DNA of 64,000 bases from Streptomyces sp. NBC_00443 (GCF_036014175.1 NZ_CP107917.1:1922001-1986000); one strand, 5' to 3'; counted from the first letter of the stretch, positions 40,119 to 49,507 are shown. Made by a program: numbers and translations. Notes: generated from the sequence alone by a model not told the origin.

Positions 40119-41023
40119 GCGGTCGTGTGGAAGCTGCGGGCCGGTGGGGGCTGGTCGCGCCCCGCGGCGGAGCCGCAAATCGAAACGGCCCCGCGCCCCT
40201 GAAAGCGCGCTTCGCGCGCAATCGGCTCGCTGTGGCCGGGCTTGTAGTCGTCCTCCTCTCTCTTCTCTTCTGCTTCGTCGGGCCGCTGCTCTACTCCACG
40301 GACCAGACCCACACCGACCTCACTCAGGTCAATCTCCCGCCGAGTTCGGCCCATTGGCTGGGCACCGATGCCGTCGGGCACGACCAGCTCGGGCGCCTGA
40401 TGTACGGCGGGCAGGTCTCGTTGCTCGTGGGGCTGGCGGCGGGGGTGCTCGCGACCGTCATCGGGACGTTGTGGGGCGCGGTCGCCGGGTACGCGGGCGG
40501 CTGGGTGGACGCGGTGATGATGCGGGTGGTGGACGCCGGGATCGCGATTCCCGCGCTGTTCATCCTGCTGGTCGTCTCCGCGATCACCACGCCGGGCACG
40601 GTCGGTCTGATCGTGATCCTCGGGTTGGTGTCGTGGCTGGTGCCGTCCCGGCTGGTGCGGGCCGAGACGCTGACCCTGAAGAACCGCGACTACGTGCTGA
40701 CGCTGCGCGCGACCGGCGGCACGCACGGCCGGGCGATCCGGCGGCACATCCTGCCGAACTCGGTGTCGACGATCGTCGTTGCGGCGACGTTCCAGGTCGC
40801 CGACGCGATCCTGCTCGTCGCCTATGTGTCGTATCTCGGGCTGGGCGTCCAGCCGCCGAAGACCGACTGGGGCGGCATGCTGTCGGCCGGTCTGACGGCG
40901 GCGTACTCCGGGCGCTGGTGGCTGATCGTTCCGCCGGGCCTCGCGATCATCCTCGTCGTGTGCGCGTTCAACGCGATCGGCGACGGGCTGCGTGACGCCT
41001 TCGACGTGAAGGGACGCGGATGA
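40115..41023 (+). CDS. DppC-type ABC permease with repeat-derived N-terminus
   Basis: The 302-residue protein starts at the GTG overlapping the DppB stop. The family core begins about residue 28 ('LKARFARNRLAVAGLVV'). Residues about 10-28 ('RWGLVAPRGGAANRNGPAP') are encoded by a Streptomyces REP-like sequence (40144-40200) and are not family-conserved. The rest has six helices, 'GTDAVGHDQLGRLMYG' and the EAA loop 'LRATGGTHGRAIRRHILPNS'. It overlaps the ATPase gene by four bases. Confidence 0.92.
   Translation: MSGRVEAAGRWGLVAPRGGAANRNGPAPLKARFARNRLAVAGLVVVLLSLLFCFVGPLLYSTDQTHTDLTQVNLPPSSAHWLGTDAVGHDQLGRLMYGGQVSLLVGLAAGVLATVIGTLWGAVAGYAGGWVDAVMMRVVDAGIAIPALFILLVVSAITTPGTVGLIVILGLVSWLVPSRLVRAETLTLKNRDYVLTLRATGGTHGRAIRRHILPNSVSTIVVAATFQVADAILLVAYVSYLGLGVQPPKTDWGGMLSAGLTAAYSGRWWLIVPPGLAIILVVCAFNAIGDGLRDAFDVKGRG
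40144..40200 (+). repeat. REP-like element inside the dppC-like reading frame
   Basis: The element starts GTGGGGGCTGGTCGCGC, holds GCGGCGGAGCCGC (a small palindrome) and CAAATCGAAACGG, and ends CCCCGCGCCCCT. The two ends match the intergenic copy at 28371-28404. It is in frame without stops in the permease gene. Confidence 0.65.
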
Positions 41024-42648
41024 ACATCCTTGAGATCGCCGACCTGGACGTGACCTTCTCGACCGGCACCGGTGACGTGGCCGCCGTGCGCGGAGTGTCG
41101 CTGCACGTGCGGCCCGGCGAGACGCTGGCGCTGGTCGGTGAGTCCGGGTCCGGCAAGTCGACGGTGGCGCTCGCCTCGATGGGTCTGCTGCCGGGCAGCG
41201 CGCGTGCCTCGGGGCGGGTGACGGTCGACGGCACCGACGTGGTGGGCGCCCCTGAGACCGCGCTGGCCCGGCTGCGGGGCCGTACCGCCTCGATGGTCTT
41301 CCAGGAGCCGGCGACCGCCCTGGATCCGCTGACCCGGGTCGGCTCCCAGATCGCGGAAGTCATACGGAACCATCGGCAGGTCTCCCGGTCGGAGGCCGCC
41401 CGTGAGGCGGTCGAACTCCTGCGCCGCGTCGGCATTCCCGAGCCGGCCAGGCGCGCGTCGGCCTTCCCCTTCCAGCTGTCGGGCGGGCAGCGCCAGCGGG
41501 TCGTCATCGCCATGGCGATCGCCAACTCTCCGGGGCTGCTCATCGCCGACGAGCCGACCACCGCACTCGACGTGACCGTGCAGGCCGAGATCCTTGATCT
41601 GCTACGGCGGTTGGCCGCCGACTCGGACACGGGCGTGCTGCTGGTCACGCACAACATGGGTGTGGTCGCCGACTTCGCGGACCGGGTCGCCGTGATGCTG
41701 CGGGGCGAGGTCGTGGAGACGGGGACGGTGGAGGACGTGCTGTTGCGGCCACGGCACGAGTACACGCGAAGCCTGCTGGCGGCCGTGCCCAGGCTGCGGC
41801 TGAGCGGTGAGGACGCGCCCGCGGCCCAGAAGGCCCCTGTGGTGCAACTGCGCGACGTGTCGGTGCGGTTCGGGCAGGTCCGGGCGCTGGAAGGTGTCTC
41901 CCTCGACGTCCGCCCCGGTGAAACCGTCGGTCTCGTGGGCGAGTCCGGGTCGGGCAAGTCGACGGCGGCCAGGGTCGCGCTCGGGCTCATCGCGCCCGCC
42001 TCCGGCTCGGTGTCGCTGTTCGGCACCGACCTGGGCCGCGCCCGGGGCCGCAAGCGGCGGGCTCTGCTGTCCGGCGTCGGTGTGGTGCTCCAGGACCCGG
42101 TGGCCTCGCTGGACTCACGGATGAGCGTGGCGGAGTGCGTCGCCGAGCCGCTCAGGGTGCACCGGCGACGCATGGCGGCGGCCGAACGGCGGGCCAGGGT
42201 CGCCGAGGTGCTGGAACTGGTGCGACTGCCGAAGGAACTGGCGGGCCGTGGACCGCGTGAGCTGTCCGGCGGTCAGCGGCAACGGGTGAGTCTCGCGCGG
42301 GCGCTGGTGCTGGACCCCCGGCTGCTGGTCGCGGACGAGCCGACGAGCGCGCTGGACGTGAGTGTGCAGCGCACGGTGCTGGAGGTCATCGCCGAGTTGC
42401 AGCGTGAGTTGGGCTTCGCCTGTCTGTTCGTCTCCCACGACCTGGCCGTCGTGCAGGAGTTCGCGCAGCGCGTCGTCGTCATGCGGGAGGGCCGGATCGA
42501 GGAGCAGGGGCCGACCATGACAACCCTGCTGCGTCCGGAGACGGAGTACACACGCCGGCTCATCGCGGCCGTGCCCGTACCGGATCCCGTGCTGCAACGG
42601 CGGCGCAGGGAACGCCGGAAGGCTCTCGGGACGGGGGCCGGCGCATGA
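41020..42648 (+). CDS. fused DppD-DppF dual ATPase
   Basis: The 542-residue protein holds two complete ABC ATPase domains. Domain 1 (about 1-260) has Walker A 'GESGSGKST', 'LSGGQRQRVVIAMAI' and 'LLIADEPTTALDV'. Domain 2 (about 275-530) has a second GESGSGKST, 'LSGGQRQRVSLARAL' and 'LLVADEPTSALDV'. Peptide importers normally use separate DppD and DppF; the fusion supplies both. It overlaps both neighbouring genes by ATGA. Confidence 0.94.
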   Translation: MNILEIADLDVTFSTGTGDVAAVRGVSLHVRPGETLALVGESGSGKSTVALASMGLLPGSARASGRVTVDGTDVVGAPETALARLRGRTASMVFQEPATALDPLTRVGSQIAEVIRNHRQVSRSEAAREAVELLRRVGIPEPARRASAFPFQLSGGQRQRVVIAMAIANSPGLLIADEPTTALDVTVQAEILDLLRRLAADSDTGVLLVTHNMGVVADFADRVAVMLRGEVVETGTVEDVLLRPRHEYTRSLLAAVPRLRLSGEDAPAAQKAPVVQLRDVSVRFGQVRALEGVSLDVRPGETVGLVGESGSGKSTAARVALGLIAPASGSVSLFGTDLGRARGRKRRALLSGVGVVLQDPVASLDSRMSVAECVAEPLRVHRRRMAAAERRARVAEVLELVRLPKELAGRGPRELSGGQRQRVSLARALVLDPRLLVADEPTSALDVSVQRTVLEVIAELQRELGFACLFVSHDLAVVQEFAQRVVVMREGRIEEQGPTMTTLLRPETEYTRRLIAAVPVPDPVLQRRRRERRKALGTGAGA

Positions 42649-43592
42649 CGCGTGGAGTGCTGGCCGGTGTCGACATCGGCGGTACGACGACGCAGGTGGT
42701 GCTGTGCGACCCGGACCTCGGCGTCCTGCACCGCGTCGGCGTGCCCACCCCGGCCTCCGACGGCGGGGCGGCGATGGCCGGCGCCGCGCTGGATACCGTA
42801 CGGCTGCTGCTGGGCCGTACCTCCGCACGGCTGCTCGGCGTCGGGGTGGGCGCGGCGGGCGTGGTGGACGCGCGGGCCGGGCGGGTACTGGTGGCCAGCT
42901 ACTCGTTCCGCGGCTGGGCCGGGTTCGCGGTGACGGCGGTGTTCGAGGAGGCGCTGGGTGTACCGGCGTTCCTGGACAACGACGTGAACGCCTTCCTGCG
43001 CGGGGAGGCGACGGCCGGTTCGGTGGCGGGCGAGCCGGATGTGCTCGGGATGACGCTGGGCACGGGGGTCGGCGGGGCGCTGTGGCTGGGCGGCGTGCTC
43101 TACGACGGCCCGCACGGCGCGGCGGGCGAGATCGGGCACGTGCCCGGTTTCGGCGACCTGCCCTGTACGTGTGGTGGGCGCGGGCATCTGGAGACCCTGG
43201 CCTCGGGCCGTGCGATCGCCGGCCGGTACGCCGAGCGCACGGGCCGTTCGCGCACGTCCGGGGAGGTCGCCGAGGCCGCGCGGGCGGGTGACGGGGACGC
43301 GCTCGCCGTGTACGACGCGGCGGGGGCCGCCGTCGCCCGTGCCCTGCTCGTCACGGCGGGACTGCTGGACGTCACCACGGTGGTCGTCGGCGGTGGCGTG
43401 AGCCGCTCCTGGGCCTTGCTGGAGCGCTCGGTCCGCTCTGCCCTGAGCGCCGAGCCGCCCGTCAGCGGCCATCCCATCCGCGTCCTGCCGGCCGGGCTCG
43501 GCGCCGACGCGGTGGCGATCGGGGCGGCGGCACGCGCGCGTGTGGAACTGGGGCCTCTGGCGGGCCGGGTGGCGGAAATCCGCCAAGGGTGA
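42645..43592 (+). CDS. ROK-family sugar kinase
   Basis: The 315-residue ROK protein has no DNA-binding domain. It has an N-terminal phosphate-binding 'GVDIGGTTTQVVLCD', 'LDNDVNAFLRGEA' with the catalytic Asp, 'GTGVGGALW' and the zinc motif 'CTCGGRGHLETLASG'. It probably phosphorylates a sugar or amino sugar (glucokinase, ManNAc or GlcNAc kinase group). Being last in the ABC operon suggests the imported ligand contains or yields a hexose derivative. Confidence 0.88.
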   Translation: MTRGVLAGVDIGGTTTQVVLCDPDLGVLHRVGVPTPASDGGAAMAGAALDTVRLLLGRTSARLLGVGVGAAGVVDARAGRVLVASYSFRGWAGFAVTAVFEEALGVPAFLDNDVNAFLRGEATAGSVAGEPDVLGMTLGTGVGGALWLGGVLYDGPHGAAGEIGHVPGFGDLPCTCGGRGHLETLASGRAIAGRYAERTGRSRTSGEVAEAARAGDGDALAVYDAAGAAVARALLVTAGLLDVTTVVVGGGVSRSWALLERSVRSALSAEPPVSGHPIRVLPAGLGADAVAIGAAARARVELGPLAGRVAEIRQG

Positions 43593-43752
43593 CCGAGTGG
43601 TTGACGCGCATCCCGCACTGTCCTACCTTCTGGTCGATTTACCGAACTCCGTTCGATATACCGGCAGTTCGACGTGCTCGTCCGCCTCGACCACAAGGCC
43701 CGCATCCCCCACGCCCCCGCATCCCCGCATCCCCGCATCTCCTGGAGCGCAC

Positions 43753-45132
43753 ATGGCCCACCCCTCCCGCAGACACGTCCTCGGTATGGCAGCGACCGTT
43801 CCGCTCGCGGCGACCGGCGCCCTGACCCTCGGAGCCGGGACGGCCCACGCCGCCGACTCGGCGTACGTCATGGCCTACTTCACCGAGTCCAACACCATGC
43901 TCGAGGCCGACTACGGTCTCCATCTGGCCGTCAGCACCGACGGTCTGCGCTGGATGCCGCTGAACCAGAACAACCCGGTGGTCACCCCGACCCTCGGCGC
44001 GGGAGGCCTGCGCGATCCGTTCGTTCTGCGGAAGCAGGACGGCACCTTCGTGGTGCTGGCGACCGACCTCAAAGGCACCGACTGGAGCCGCAACAGCGTC
44101 AACATCCACGTCTGGGACTCCACCGACCTGCGGTCCTTCACCGGCTACCGGCTGCTGAAGCTGCACGACATGACAGGCACCCACAGCTGGGCGCCGGAGG
44201 CCTACTGGGACGCCGGACGCGGGCAGTACGCCATCCTCTACTCGTCGGTGAACGGCAGCGGCCACAACGTGATCATGGTCAGCTACACGACCGACTTCCG
44301 CACCACCCAGAATCCGCAGGTCTTCTTCGACCCCGGCTACGACGTCATCGACGGCAATCTGACCGTGGGCGTGAACGGCGTCAACTACCTCTACTTCAAG
44401 CGCGACCAGACGCTGGTCGGCGCCCGGTCCGCCTCGCTGAACCCCGGCAGCTTCACGGTCTTCAGCACCCCGGCCGCACAGGGCGGCACCGAGGCACCGA
44501 CGGTGGTGAAGTCGCTGACGTCCAACACCTGGTACCTGTGGGGAGACACGTACACGCCCAATGGGGTCTTCTACGCCTGGCAGTCGACCGACCTCGCCGC
44601 CGGCACCTGGACGGCGCTCGACCAGCGCCTCTACACCCAGCCGCTCAACTCCAAGCACTGCGGCATCCAGCCGATCACCCAGGCCCAGTACACCAACCTG
44701 GTCTCGCACTGGGGCGCTCCGGCCTGGAACCGGCTCAAGTCGTACAACTACCCGGCGCGTTACGTCCGGCACAGCGGCTTCGCCGGCCGGATAGACGAGT
44801 ACCCCTTCGATCCGTTCCCCGACTCGCAGTGGAAGCTGGTGCCGGGGCTGGCCGACTCCTCAGGTGTCTCGTTCCAGTCGGTCAACTACCCGACCCGCTA
44901 TCTGCGGCACTACACCTACGCCCTGCGCCTCGACGAGAGCGACGGCACGTCGACGTTCGCAGCTGACGCGACCTTCTACCGGACGGCCGGGCTCGCCGAC
45001 GCCTCCTGGACATCGTTCCGCTCCTACAACAACCCGACCCGCTACATCAGGCACGCGAACTACACCCTGCGCATCGACCCGGTCTCCACGGCCACCGAGC
45101 GTCAGGACGCCACGTTCCACGTCGGCCACTGA
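43753..45132 (+). CDS. secreted GH43-like glycosidase with AbfB domain
   Basis: The 459-residue protein starts at the ATG at 43753 behind GGAG. It has a twin-arginine signal ('SRRHVLGMAATVPLAATG', cleavage after AHA, about 33). The catalytic part (about 35-310) is a five-blade-propeller-like GH43 domain with 'GLRDPFVLRKQDG' (putative catalytic Asp) and 'HSWAPEAYWDAGRGQYA'. The C-terminal part (about 320-459) is an AbfB/CBM42 beta-trefoil with three 'NYPxRYxRH'-type repeats, which bind arabinofuranose side chains. This is probably an extracellular arabinan/arabinoxylan-acting enzyme. The spacer before it contains CCCGCATC repeats (about 43690-43740). Confidence 0.86.
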   Translation: MAHPSRRHVLGMAATVPLAATGALTLGAGTAHAADSAYVMAYFTESNTMLEADYGLHLAVSTDGLRWMPLNQNNPVVTPTLGAGGLRDPFVLRKQDGTFVVLATDLKGTDWSRNSVNIHVWDSTDLRSFTGYRLLKLHDMTGTHSWAPEAYWDAGRGQYAILYSSVNGSGHNVIMVSYTTDFRTTQNPQVFFDPGYDVIDGNLTVGVNGVNYLYFKRDQTLVGARSASLNPGSFTVFSTPAAQGGTEAPTVVKSLTSNTWYLWGDTYTPNGVFYAWQSTDLAAGTWTALDQRLYTQPLNSKHCGIQPITQAQYTNLVSHWGAPAWNRLKSYNYPARYVRHSGFAGRIDEYPFDPFPDSQWKLVPGLADSSGVSFQSVNYPTRYLRHYTYALRLDESDGTSTFAADATFYRTAGLADASWTSFRSYNNPTRYIRHANYTLRIDPVSTATERQDATFHVGH

Positions 45133-45145
45133 GCGGCCTCGCACA

Positions 45146-45189
45146 GGGTGGGGTGGTGGCGGCGGCACCGGCCGGCCACGACCCCACCC
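45146..45189. terminator. hairpin terminator between convergent genes
   Basis: A 14-base stem with one mismatch (45146-45159 with 45176-45189) encloses a small CCGGCCGG palindrome. It sits between the GH43 and osmoprotectant-binding genes. Confidence 0.65.
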
Positions 45190-45197
45190 CGGCTGCG

Positions 45198-46154
45198 TCA
45201 GTTGAGGCCGGCCGACTTCAGCCAGGCCTTCGCCACGTCCAGCGGGTCCTTGCTCTCCAGCTGCACCTGGGAGTCCAGGTCGAGGAGCGTCTTGGTGTCC
45301 AGCTTGGCCGAGACCGCGTTGAGCGCCTCGACGCCCTCCTGGGAGAGGCCGCTCTTGTATACGAGCGGGGTCACGTTGGCGAAGCCGAAGAGGTTCTTCG
45401 GGTCCTTCAGGACGACGAAGCCCTCCTTGGTGATGGTCGGGTCGGTGGTGAAGATGTCCGCGGCCTGCACGGTGTTCTTCGTCAGCGCCGCCTGGGTGAG
45501 CGGGCCGCCCGCGTCCAGCGCCTTGAAGGACTTGAACTTCAGGCCGTAGTCGGACTCCAGGCCCTTCAGGCCCTGGTGCCGGGTCTGGAACTCGGGCGAG
45601 CCGCCGATCACCAGGTCCGGGGCGATGTCCTTGAGGTCCTCAAGGCTGGACTCGGCCGTCAGCTTGTGCTTCTTCGCCGTCTCCGCGTTGATGCTGACCG
45701 AGTCCTTGTCCTCGGCCGGCGAGGACTCCAGCAGCGTCAGCTTCGCGTCCAGCTTGCTCTTGACCGCGGCGTTCACGGCGGCGGCCGACTTCTGCTCCGC
45801 CTTGTTGTCGAGGTAGGCGAGCAGCGAGCCGTTGTACTCCGGCAGGACCGTGATGGAGCCGTTCTTCAGCAGACCGTAGGTCGTCTCGCGGCTGCCGATG
45901 TTGGGCTTGTAGGTGACCTTGATGCCCTTGGCCTTCAGGGCCTCGCCGTAGATGTCGGCGAGCAGGATGCTCTCGGCGAAGTTGTTCGAGCCGACGACCA
46001 CGGTGTCGCCGCTCGGCTTGTCCCCGGCCAGCGGGTCGGACTTGTCGTCGGAGGAGGAACATCCCGCCAGCAGCGCCGCCGTGGCGGCGAGCGCGACGGC
46101 GGCCGCGCCGGGATGCTTCCTGAAGGACCTGCTGCTTACGGCGGTGGAAGTCAC
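45198..46154 (-). CDS. OpuAC/OsmF-like osmoprotectant-binding lipoprotein
   Basis: The protein has 318 residues from the GTG at 46152-46154. The lipobox 'ALLAGC' (Cys about 29) is followed by an OpuAC domain: 'VVVGSNNFAESILLADIYGE', 'YKPNIGSRETTYGLLKNG', 'LPEYNGSLLAYL' and 'TTDPTITKEGFVVL'. It binds choline, glycine betaine or related compounds. Its permeases and ATPase (51361-53914) are on the same strand 5 kb away, with a plus-strand conservon in between. Confidence 0.9.
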   Translation of the reverse strand: MTSTAVSSRSFRKHPGAAAVALAATAALLAGCSSSDDKSDPLAGDKPSGDTVVVGSNNFAESILLADIYGEALKAKGIKVTYKPNIGSRETTYGLLKNGSITVLPEYNGSLLAYLDNKAEQKSAAAVNAAVKSKLDAKLTLLESSPAEDKDSVSINAETAKKHKLTAESSLEDLKDIAPDLVIGGSPEFQTRHQGLKGLESDYGLKFKSFKALDAGGPLTQAALTKNTVQAADIFTTDPTITKEGFVVLKDPKNLFGFANVTPLVYKSGLSQEGVEALNAVSAKLDTKTLLDLDSQVQLESKDPLDVAKAWLKSAGLN

Positions 46155-46472
46155 GATTCCCGTTCCGGTTTGTGGGGGTTGGCGGGCCGACCCCGAGGTC
46201 TGGGCAGAGCTCTCCACTGATCCAATCCAGCCGGTTCTGCCCCAGTCAAGAGCAATCCGGTCACCGATTGGCCTCGAACAATGGTCGCTTGTGCCCCGAT
46301 GTGAAGGGGGGACGGTTGGGGCGCAGGGTGTTGTAACGGATTCTTGACGTACAGTTCCGGTCACGAAAGGCAAGAGGCGGTAGTGTCCCCGACGTTGACG
46401 GGGGCGATACCGGTCAACAACGGTCACGTGAGACCTCGCGCGCCGTGTGACGCCCACGAAGGAGGCAACTCG
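46155..46472. other. 318-base divergent promoter region
   Basis: The region separates the osmoprotectant-binding gene and cvnA (second set). Near cvnA, bases 46394-46418 form an inverted repeat (GTTGACGGG against CCGGTCAAC, eight of nine pairs) that could be an operator. A TTGACG box lies at 46344-46349 without a good -10. Confidence 0.4.
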
Positions 46473-49034
46473 GTGTCCACGAACGAGGTGGGCGCTCTGC
46501 GCCCACGTCGTCTACGCGGTTTCGCCGACCGCTGGCCCTTCAGGCGGAAGCTCAACCTTCTCGTCGGTGTGCCGCTGACCGTGGTAGCCGTCCTTCTCGC
46601 CTATCTCATAGCCGACCAGACCGTACAGTCACGAGACGCGGCCGACGCCGCCCGGCTGGTCCGCGAGAGCACCGAGGTCGCCACCCTCGCCGACCGGCTG
46701 GCCTCCGAGCACCAGCAGGCCGTCCTGCTCTCCGTACGGCACGAGGCCTCCGAGGGCGACGCGCCTTCGTCCGCCGCCTACCGCACGGCGCAGTCCCTCG
46801 TGAACTCCCAGGTCGAGCGGGTACGCGACGCCTTCGGGGAAAGGCTGCCGGAGACCGAGGCACAGGCCCTGCGGGGAGTCGAGGGCCTCAGCAGCCTGCG
46901 TGACACCGTCGAGCAGGGGTATCTGCCCGCCGAGAACATCGACCCCGCGTACACCCACGCCGCGCAGAACCTGATCGACGGCCTGGGCCTGGACCGCGAC
47001 CCCGACCTCGCGACCGCCTTCACCGGCAACCTGCTGGACTCGCTGCTCCGCGCGGGCGCCGCCCACAGTGCCTTCGAGACCGGCGTCTTCTCCGCGTCGA
47101 CCGGTGACTCCAACGCCCTCATCGAGTTCATCGGCGCGGTCGGCTCGTACGACGAGTACACGCATCAGGCAGAACGTTTCTCCCGGTTCGCCACCGAGGC
47201 CCAGGCCGCGCAGCTCGCCGGCATCAAGTACACCGCCGCGCAGAGCGTCATCAGCCGGCACTTCGCCGAGCTGCAGATCGACCCCGGCGCCGCCCAGGGC
47301 GGCTCGCCCGCGGAGATCCGCACGTCACTCGACACGGCGCTCGACTCCTACCCCGCCTATCGTGACCAGGCCAAAACCCGGCTGGCGATCACCACCTCGC
47401 TCATCGGCCAGATCGCCGACCAGGCGGAGAGCGCCTCCGACAAGGCGGCGTGGCGCGCGGTGCTCCTGCTGGGCCTCGCCCTGCTCGGCCTCGCCGTCTG
47501 GCTGGTCCTCGCGATGCTGGTGCGCCGCTCGGTGGTCCGCCCGGTGCAGGCCCTCACGGGTGCCGCGCGGCAGGTCGCCGAGGTCGCCGAACGCGAGCTG
47601 GCCCGGGTGGCCGACGACGACGCCGAGGACGACGGTCCACCTCGGCTGCGCGCGATGCCGGTCACCGCGCGCGACGAGATCGGCGAACTCGCCGAGACGT
47701 TCAACCAGGTGCAGACCATGGCGGCCGCGCTGCTGGAGCGACAGGTGCTCAGCCGGCGCAACGTCGCCGAGATGTTCGGCAACGTGGGGCGCCGGGTCAG
47801 CAACCTCACCACACGCCAGCTCGCCCTGATCGACGCGGTGGAGCGGGGCGAGACCGATCCGGCTCTCCTCGAGCGGCTGTACTCCATCGACCACATCGCG
47901 GTCCGGCTGCGCCGCAACGCCGACAGCCTGATGCTGCTCGCCGGCATCCACGAGGCGGTCCTCGACTCCGGTCCCACCGCGCTCACCAACGTCGTACGCG
48001 CCGCGCTCGGCCAGATCGAGGGCTACCAGCGCGTGGAGCTGCGCGCCCGGACCGAGGCGGTGGTGGAGCCGGAGGTCATCGGCGACCTGACGCTGATGAT
48101 CGCCGAACTCCTGGAGAACGCGGTGTCGTTCTCACCCGAGGGCAGCCCGGTCGAGGTGACGGTGGCGGCCTCCGGCAACGACGCGGTGATCGTCGTCTCC
48201 GACCACGGCCTGGGCATGGCCCCCGAACGGCTCGACGAGGAGAACGCCCGCCTGATCCGCCGCGAACGGCTCGACCTCGTACCGACGAAGGTCCTGGGCC
48301 TGTTCGTGGTCGGCACGCTCGCGCGCCGCTGGGAAGTCGCGGTCACGCTCTCCCGCACGCCTGGCGGCGGTGTGACGGCCGAGGTGACGGTGCCGTCGTC
48401 GCTGCTGGTGACGGGGAGCACCACGGGGTCTACGGCTACGGCGGCACTGGCCGCGGTGGCCCGCGGCGGCTCGGTGCCGAAGGCTGAGCACGGGGGCCAT
48501 GCGGGTGCGGCCACCGGCCCCCGGCCGTCCGCCGCCGCGCAGGGGGATGCCGCGCAGGGGGATGCCGTACGGCCGGACGACGCTGCGGACGCCGACGGGC
48601 TGCGGCCTCTCCCCCGCCGTGTCGCGCAGCGCGGGCCCGCTCCGGACGAGACGCCGGCCGTCCTCCCTCCCGCAACCGGCCTCGGCGCGGCGGCATCCGC
48701 CGACCACGCACGGGCCGACCAGCCGGACTCCTCCGCGCCGGCGGCCCGCCCTCTGCGTCGCCGCGTCCGCGGTGCGACTCTGCGTACGACCGCCGAGGCC
48801 TCCGAGGCCTCCAAGCAGCAGACGGCGTTGCGGCATGCCGCGCGGACGCTCGACGCGGAGGCCGTGCGGGCCGCGCTCGACGAGTTCGAGGCCGCCGTCG
48901 AGCGCGCGCATCGCGACAGCCGGAACGGCGGTGTCGGCGGTGACGGCGGCGTCGATGCGCAATCCGCCCAAGTGACAACCCCAGCCCCCCATACGCACGA
49001 CCAGAACGACCCCCAGGAAGGAGCGGAGCAGTGA
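46473..49034 (+). CDS. cvnA: conservon histidine kinase CvnA (second set)
   Basis: The protein has 853 residues from the GTG at 46473, with GGAGG 8 bases before it. It has a transmembrane helix (about 30-50), a nitrate/nitrite-sensor-like helical extracellular domain (about 65-315), a second helix (about 330-352), HAMP, dimerisation helices ('MFGNVGRRVSNLTTRQLALI') and an HATPase with N-box 'ELLENAVSFSPEG' and G-box 'DHGLGMA'. The tail (about 620-853) is Ala/Pro/Asp-rich with a tandem 'QGDA' repeat. It is intact, unlike the first cvnA. Confidence 0.92.
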   Translation: MSTNEVGALRPRRLRGFADRWPFRRKLNLLVGVPLTVVAVLLAYLIADQTVQSRDAADAARLVRESTEVATLADRLASEHQQAVLLSVRHEASEGDAPSSAAYRTAQSLVNSQVERVRDAFGERLPETEAQALRGVEGLSSLRDTVEQGYLPAENIDPAYTHAAQNLIDGLGLDRDPDLATAFTGNLLDSLLRAGAAHSAFETGVFSASTGDSNALIEFIGAVGSYDEYTHQAERFSRFATEAQAAQLAGIKYTAAQSVISRHFAELQIDPGAAQGGSPAEIRTSLDTALDSYPAYRDQAKTRLAITTSLIGQIADQAESASDKAAWRAVLLLGLALLGLAVWLVLAMLVRRSVVRPVQALTGAARQVAEVAERELARVADDDAEDDGPPRLRAMPVTARDEIGELAETFNQVQTMAAALLERQVLSRRNVAEMFGNVGRRVSNLTTRQLALIDAVERGETDPALLERLYSIDHIAVRLRRNADSLMLLAGIHEAVLDSGPTALTNVVRAALGQIEGYQRVELRARTEAVVEPEVIGDLTLMIAELLENAVSFSPEGSPVEVTVAASGNDAVIVVSDHGLGMAPERLDEENARLIRRERLDLVPTKVLGLFVVGTLARRWEVAVTLSRTPGGGVTAEVTVPSSLLVTGSTTGSTATAALAAVARGGSVPKAEHGGHAGAATGPRPSAAAQGDAAQGDAVRPDDAADADGLRPLPRRVAQRGPAPDETPAVLPPATGLGAAASADHARADQPDSSAPAARPLRRRVRGATLRTTAEASEASKQQTALRHAARTLDAEAVRAALDEFEAAVERAHRDSRNGGVGGDGGVDAQSAQVTTPAPHTHDQNDPQEGAEQ

Positions 49035-49507
49035 GCACGTCGACAGGTGGCACCCCGGCGGGAGGCCCCACACCGGCCGAACTGCAGGCCGCCGCAGCCG
49101 ACTTCACCTGGCTGCTGAATCGCTTCGCGAAGGAGACGGCCGGTGTCGTGGACGCCATCGCCGTCTCGTCCGACGGCCTCCTCATCGCCGTGTCCGAGCT
49201 GCGTGAGCACGCCGACTCCGAGCGGCTCGCCGCGATCGTCTCCGGCATCACCAGCCTGGCCGCCGGCGCCTCCGGCAACTACGGCCTCGGCGGCCTGAAC
49301 AAGGTCATCATCGACCTGGAGGGCGGCCACGTCCTGGTCTCCACGATCGGCAGCGGCGCCGTGCTCGGCGTCGTCACCGACAAGGAGGCCAAGCTGGGCA
49401 ACATCGCCTACGAGATGACCGTGTTCGCCAACCGCGCCGGTTCCGCCCTCAGCCCGCAGCTCGTACTGGAGCTGAAGAACAGCGTCGGCGCCACGTCGCC
49501 CCGCTGA
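49031..49507 (+). CDS. cvnB: conservon Roadblock/LC7 protein CvnB (second set)
   Basis: The 158-residue protein has a GTG start overlapping the cvnA stop (GTGA). Its Roadblock fold includes 'LNRFAKETAGVVDAIAVSSD' and 'VLVSTIGSGAVLGVVTDKEA'. It is a somewhat longer variant than the first CvnB, with 14-residue extensions at the N-terminus. Confidence 0.92.
   Translation: MSTSTGGTPAGGPTPAELQAAAADFTWLLNRFAKETAGVVDAIAVSSDGLLIAVSELREHADSERLAAIVSGITSLAAGASGNYGLGGLNKVIIDLEGGHVLVSTIGSGAVLGVVTDKEAKLGNIAYEMTVFANRAGSALSPQLVLELKNSVGATSPR

Noticed and set aside
34621..40178. Very long open frames antisense to the M81, ROK and dipeptide-ABC genes (about 880 and 940 codons)
   Set aside because: High GC at third positions keeps antisense frames open in Streptomyces. 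These products are Val/Gly/Arg/His-rich without family motifs, while the opposite strand carries clear domains.
43685..43745. Repeated CCCGCATC units resembling a tiny repeat array
   Set aside because: Units are 8-10 bases without unique spacers and sit in a leader; this is not a CRISPR array.
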